Below are positions 62,735 to 64,000 of a DNA stretch of 64,000 bases, piece by piece. Location of the stretch: the NCBI GenBank assembly GCA_003260075.1, contig QLIY01000048.1:228394-292393 (forward strand), given 5' to 3'. How positions within the stretch are numbered: position 1 is the first letter of the stretch; each line of letters begins with the position of its first letter. The notes beneath the pieces were generated by a model. It was not told the origin of the DNA and made no database searches. It worked only from the letters and a program-made list of their open reading frames with translations. Made by a program: the position numbers and the translations under genes. The stretch comes from Phallusia mammillata (lineage: Eukaryota; Chordata; Ascidiacea; Phlebobranchia; Ascidiidae).

Positions 62735-63496
62735 CTACTGCTGACGCTCTGGTTCGGGTTGGTCTCCTTGGGCAAGAAGCTGCTGCAATTCATCTGGGAT
62801 CATGTCCATCTGCGGCATCATTTCCATGTCGGGCATTTCTTCCTGCATATCTTCCTGCTCGTCCGGTTTTTCGTTATCTTCCTCTTCTTCCGCTGATGCA
62901 TAAACAATAAAATGATTAAACTGTGGGCTATCCAGAATTTAACATAGCATCGTTGGACAAGTTGTCATCAGTGGTTAGGTTTAGCTGCAAATAGTTATTC
63001 TTCGATATGCTGGTATCCAAGTGCAGTGTTTAGACACGCATCAGGGGTACTGTTTGAAAGGGGACTGACATACCCTTGCCTTTTATGAAGGAATATATTA
63101 TAAAGAAAATGTATGACATTACATCCTACAACAAAACTTCCTTTCGCAGTTTGATATCCAAACTAATTACGACACTAAGCGAAATGGGGTATATTGAATA
63201 ACTCCATGTGTGTACTGTAAATTTACAAGCATAAACGATTTTCTATTGCCTTACCCACATAGAAATTTAGTTGCAGTGAATATAATGCAAAAAGAGTTGC
63301 ATAAAAGAAAACGTTTTTTTCATTTCGTACCCTGGCCTTGATCGTAGCGTCTTCGTCGGTAGTAGTAGTATCGTCGTCGTCTGTAGCAATAATATCGTCG
63401 GCGTCTGTAGTAATACCTTCGGCGACGGTAGCACCAGGCCTCGCTGACCGTGGTGGCCAAAAGAAGAAGTCCCAAAATCAGCAAAAACTTGTTCAT
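62735..63496 (-). CDS. Secreted Arg/Tyr-repeat peptide precursor with acidic tail
   Basis: Unrecognised small secreted protein, 107 residues, two coding exons: 63331-63496 and 62735-62892 (phase-1 intron, GT-AG). A 62-base GT-AG intron (63500-63561) lies in the 5' UTR. Residues 1-20 form a classic signal peptide (MNKFLLIL...TTVSEA) with predicted cleavage after SEA. Residues 21-51 start WCY and carry four RRRR blocks separated by YYY, YYCY and YYYY: 16 Arg, 12 Tyr, 2 Cys. Residues 52-107 are acidic (21 Asp/Glu against 2 basic), rich in Met and Gln, ending PEPERQQ. TATATAAG lies at 63610-63617 and AATAAA at 62700-62705. The charge-balanced layout is that of cationic antimicrobial-peptide precursors, as in ascidian clavanins and Ci-MAM; an adhesive or tunic Tyr/DOPA protein is the alternative. 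Expression is unknown. Confidence 0.75.
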
Positions 63497-63609
63497 TTTC
63501 TGTCACAAAAAATCGGAGTAAATAACAAGACAAAGATAACTTTTGTTACCTTGATGCTTACCCAACTATTGCTTAGCTAGAACGATGGTTTATCACTTCA
63601 CGGTTGCCT

Positions 63610-63617
63610 CTTATATA
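63610..63617 (-). promoter_or_regulatory. TATA box of the Arg/Tyr peptide gene
   Basis: TATATAAG on the minus strand, about 50 bases before a GT-AG 5' UTR intron and about 115 before the ATG. It is the same octamer as in the MRLC promoters. Confidence 0.6.
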
Positions 63618-64000
63618 CAACTTTTTGTTCTTTTTTTATTGAGGGTTATTTCCAAATTACTTCTCAATACCGATGGATAGGAAATTATTAATCATTAGTT
63701 TTTCGAACTCACATGTGTGCAAAAAACAAAAAAACTTGCTCCGTGAGAAAATAAAGCATCAATTCGATTTTGGTTGGTATTCAACTTTACTGTTAAAACA
63801 TTTAACTTTAAACTATGCTTCAGCGTTGTTTAAATTGGCTGAATGTTTATTGATGATGTTTTGGGTGGAGTTTTACCGAGGCTGTTTTTATTTCGCAAAT
63901 TATTTTATCGCTGTACACAGTAATATCTAATGATACTAGATTACGGGCTGCTAGAGTGCCAATAACATAAGCGTGGTTGTCAATATCGTAAGTATGGTGC
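63618..64000. other. Upstream of the peptide gene to window end
   Basis: AT-rich, with no exon, repeat or element recognised. Confidence 0.4.

Overview
This is eukaryotic, AT-rich, intron-rich nuclear DNA from a compact animal genome. The best fit is an ascidian tunicate, probably Ciona-like. That is inference from vertebrate-like gene families with short introns, a tandem cluster of muscle myosin regulatory light chain genes, and allele-like divergence between duplicated arms. No bacterial-style operons, CRISPR arrays or convincing RNA genes were seen.

Layout from left to right. (1) 0.5-6.1 kb, minus: the N-terminal and helicase-core exons of a RECQL/RECQ1 DNA helicase; its C-terminus lies off the left edge. 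(2) 8.6-15.7 kb, plus: a complete 12-exon SLC13 Na+/carboxylate cotransporter. (3) 16.1-18.0 kb, plus: a complete glia maturation factor gene (ADF-H fold) with a U12-type AT-AC intron. (4) 20.3-23.1 kb, minus: a complete cornichon cargo-receptor gene. (5) 24.0-32.6 kb, minus: three tandem muscle-type myosin regulatory light chain genes, the middle one cut off after exon 3, all with the same TATA-box and E-box promoter layout and, where present, the same GC-AG intron. (6) 32.6-47.9 kb: about 15 kb with no recognisable gene. (7) 48.0-58.0 kb, plus: a complete 12-exon SLCO4-like organic anion transporter. Its last exons and 3' flank are repeated as a 3.27-kb tandem duplication (59.07-62.34 kb). 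(8) 62.7-63.6 kb, minus: a small gene for a secreted precursor with four Arg4 blocks alternating with Tyr runs, followed by a strongly acidic tail. Its build resembles an antimicrobial-peptide precursor and it is the most novel item here.

Two things dominate the non-coding DNA. First, there are many short non-autonomous DNA transposons of hAT type, usually with terminal inverted repeats and 8-bp target duplications. Second, about forty runs of G occur, all on the plus strand. Most short runs are about 10 bases long and sit between two near-identical copies of the same sequence. They look like unmerged haplotype or contig overlaps, not biology, and they create duplicate exon fragments that should not be counted as real. 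Single N bases mark similar joins.

The genes do not form a pathway. The one functional cluster is the myosin light chain array, which probably shares muscle-specific regulation.
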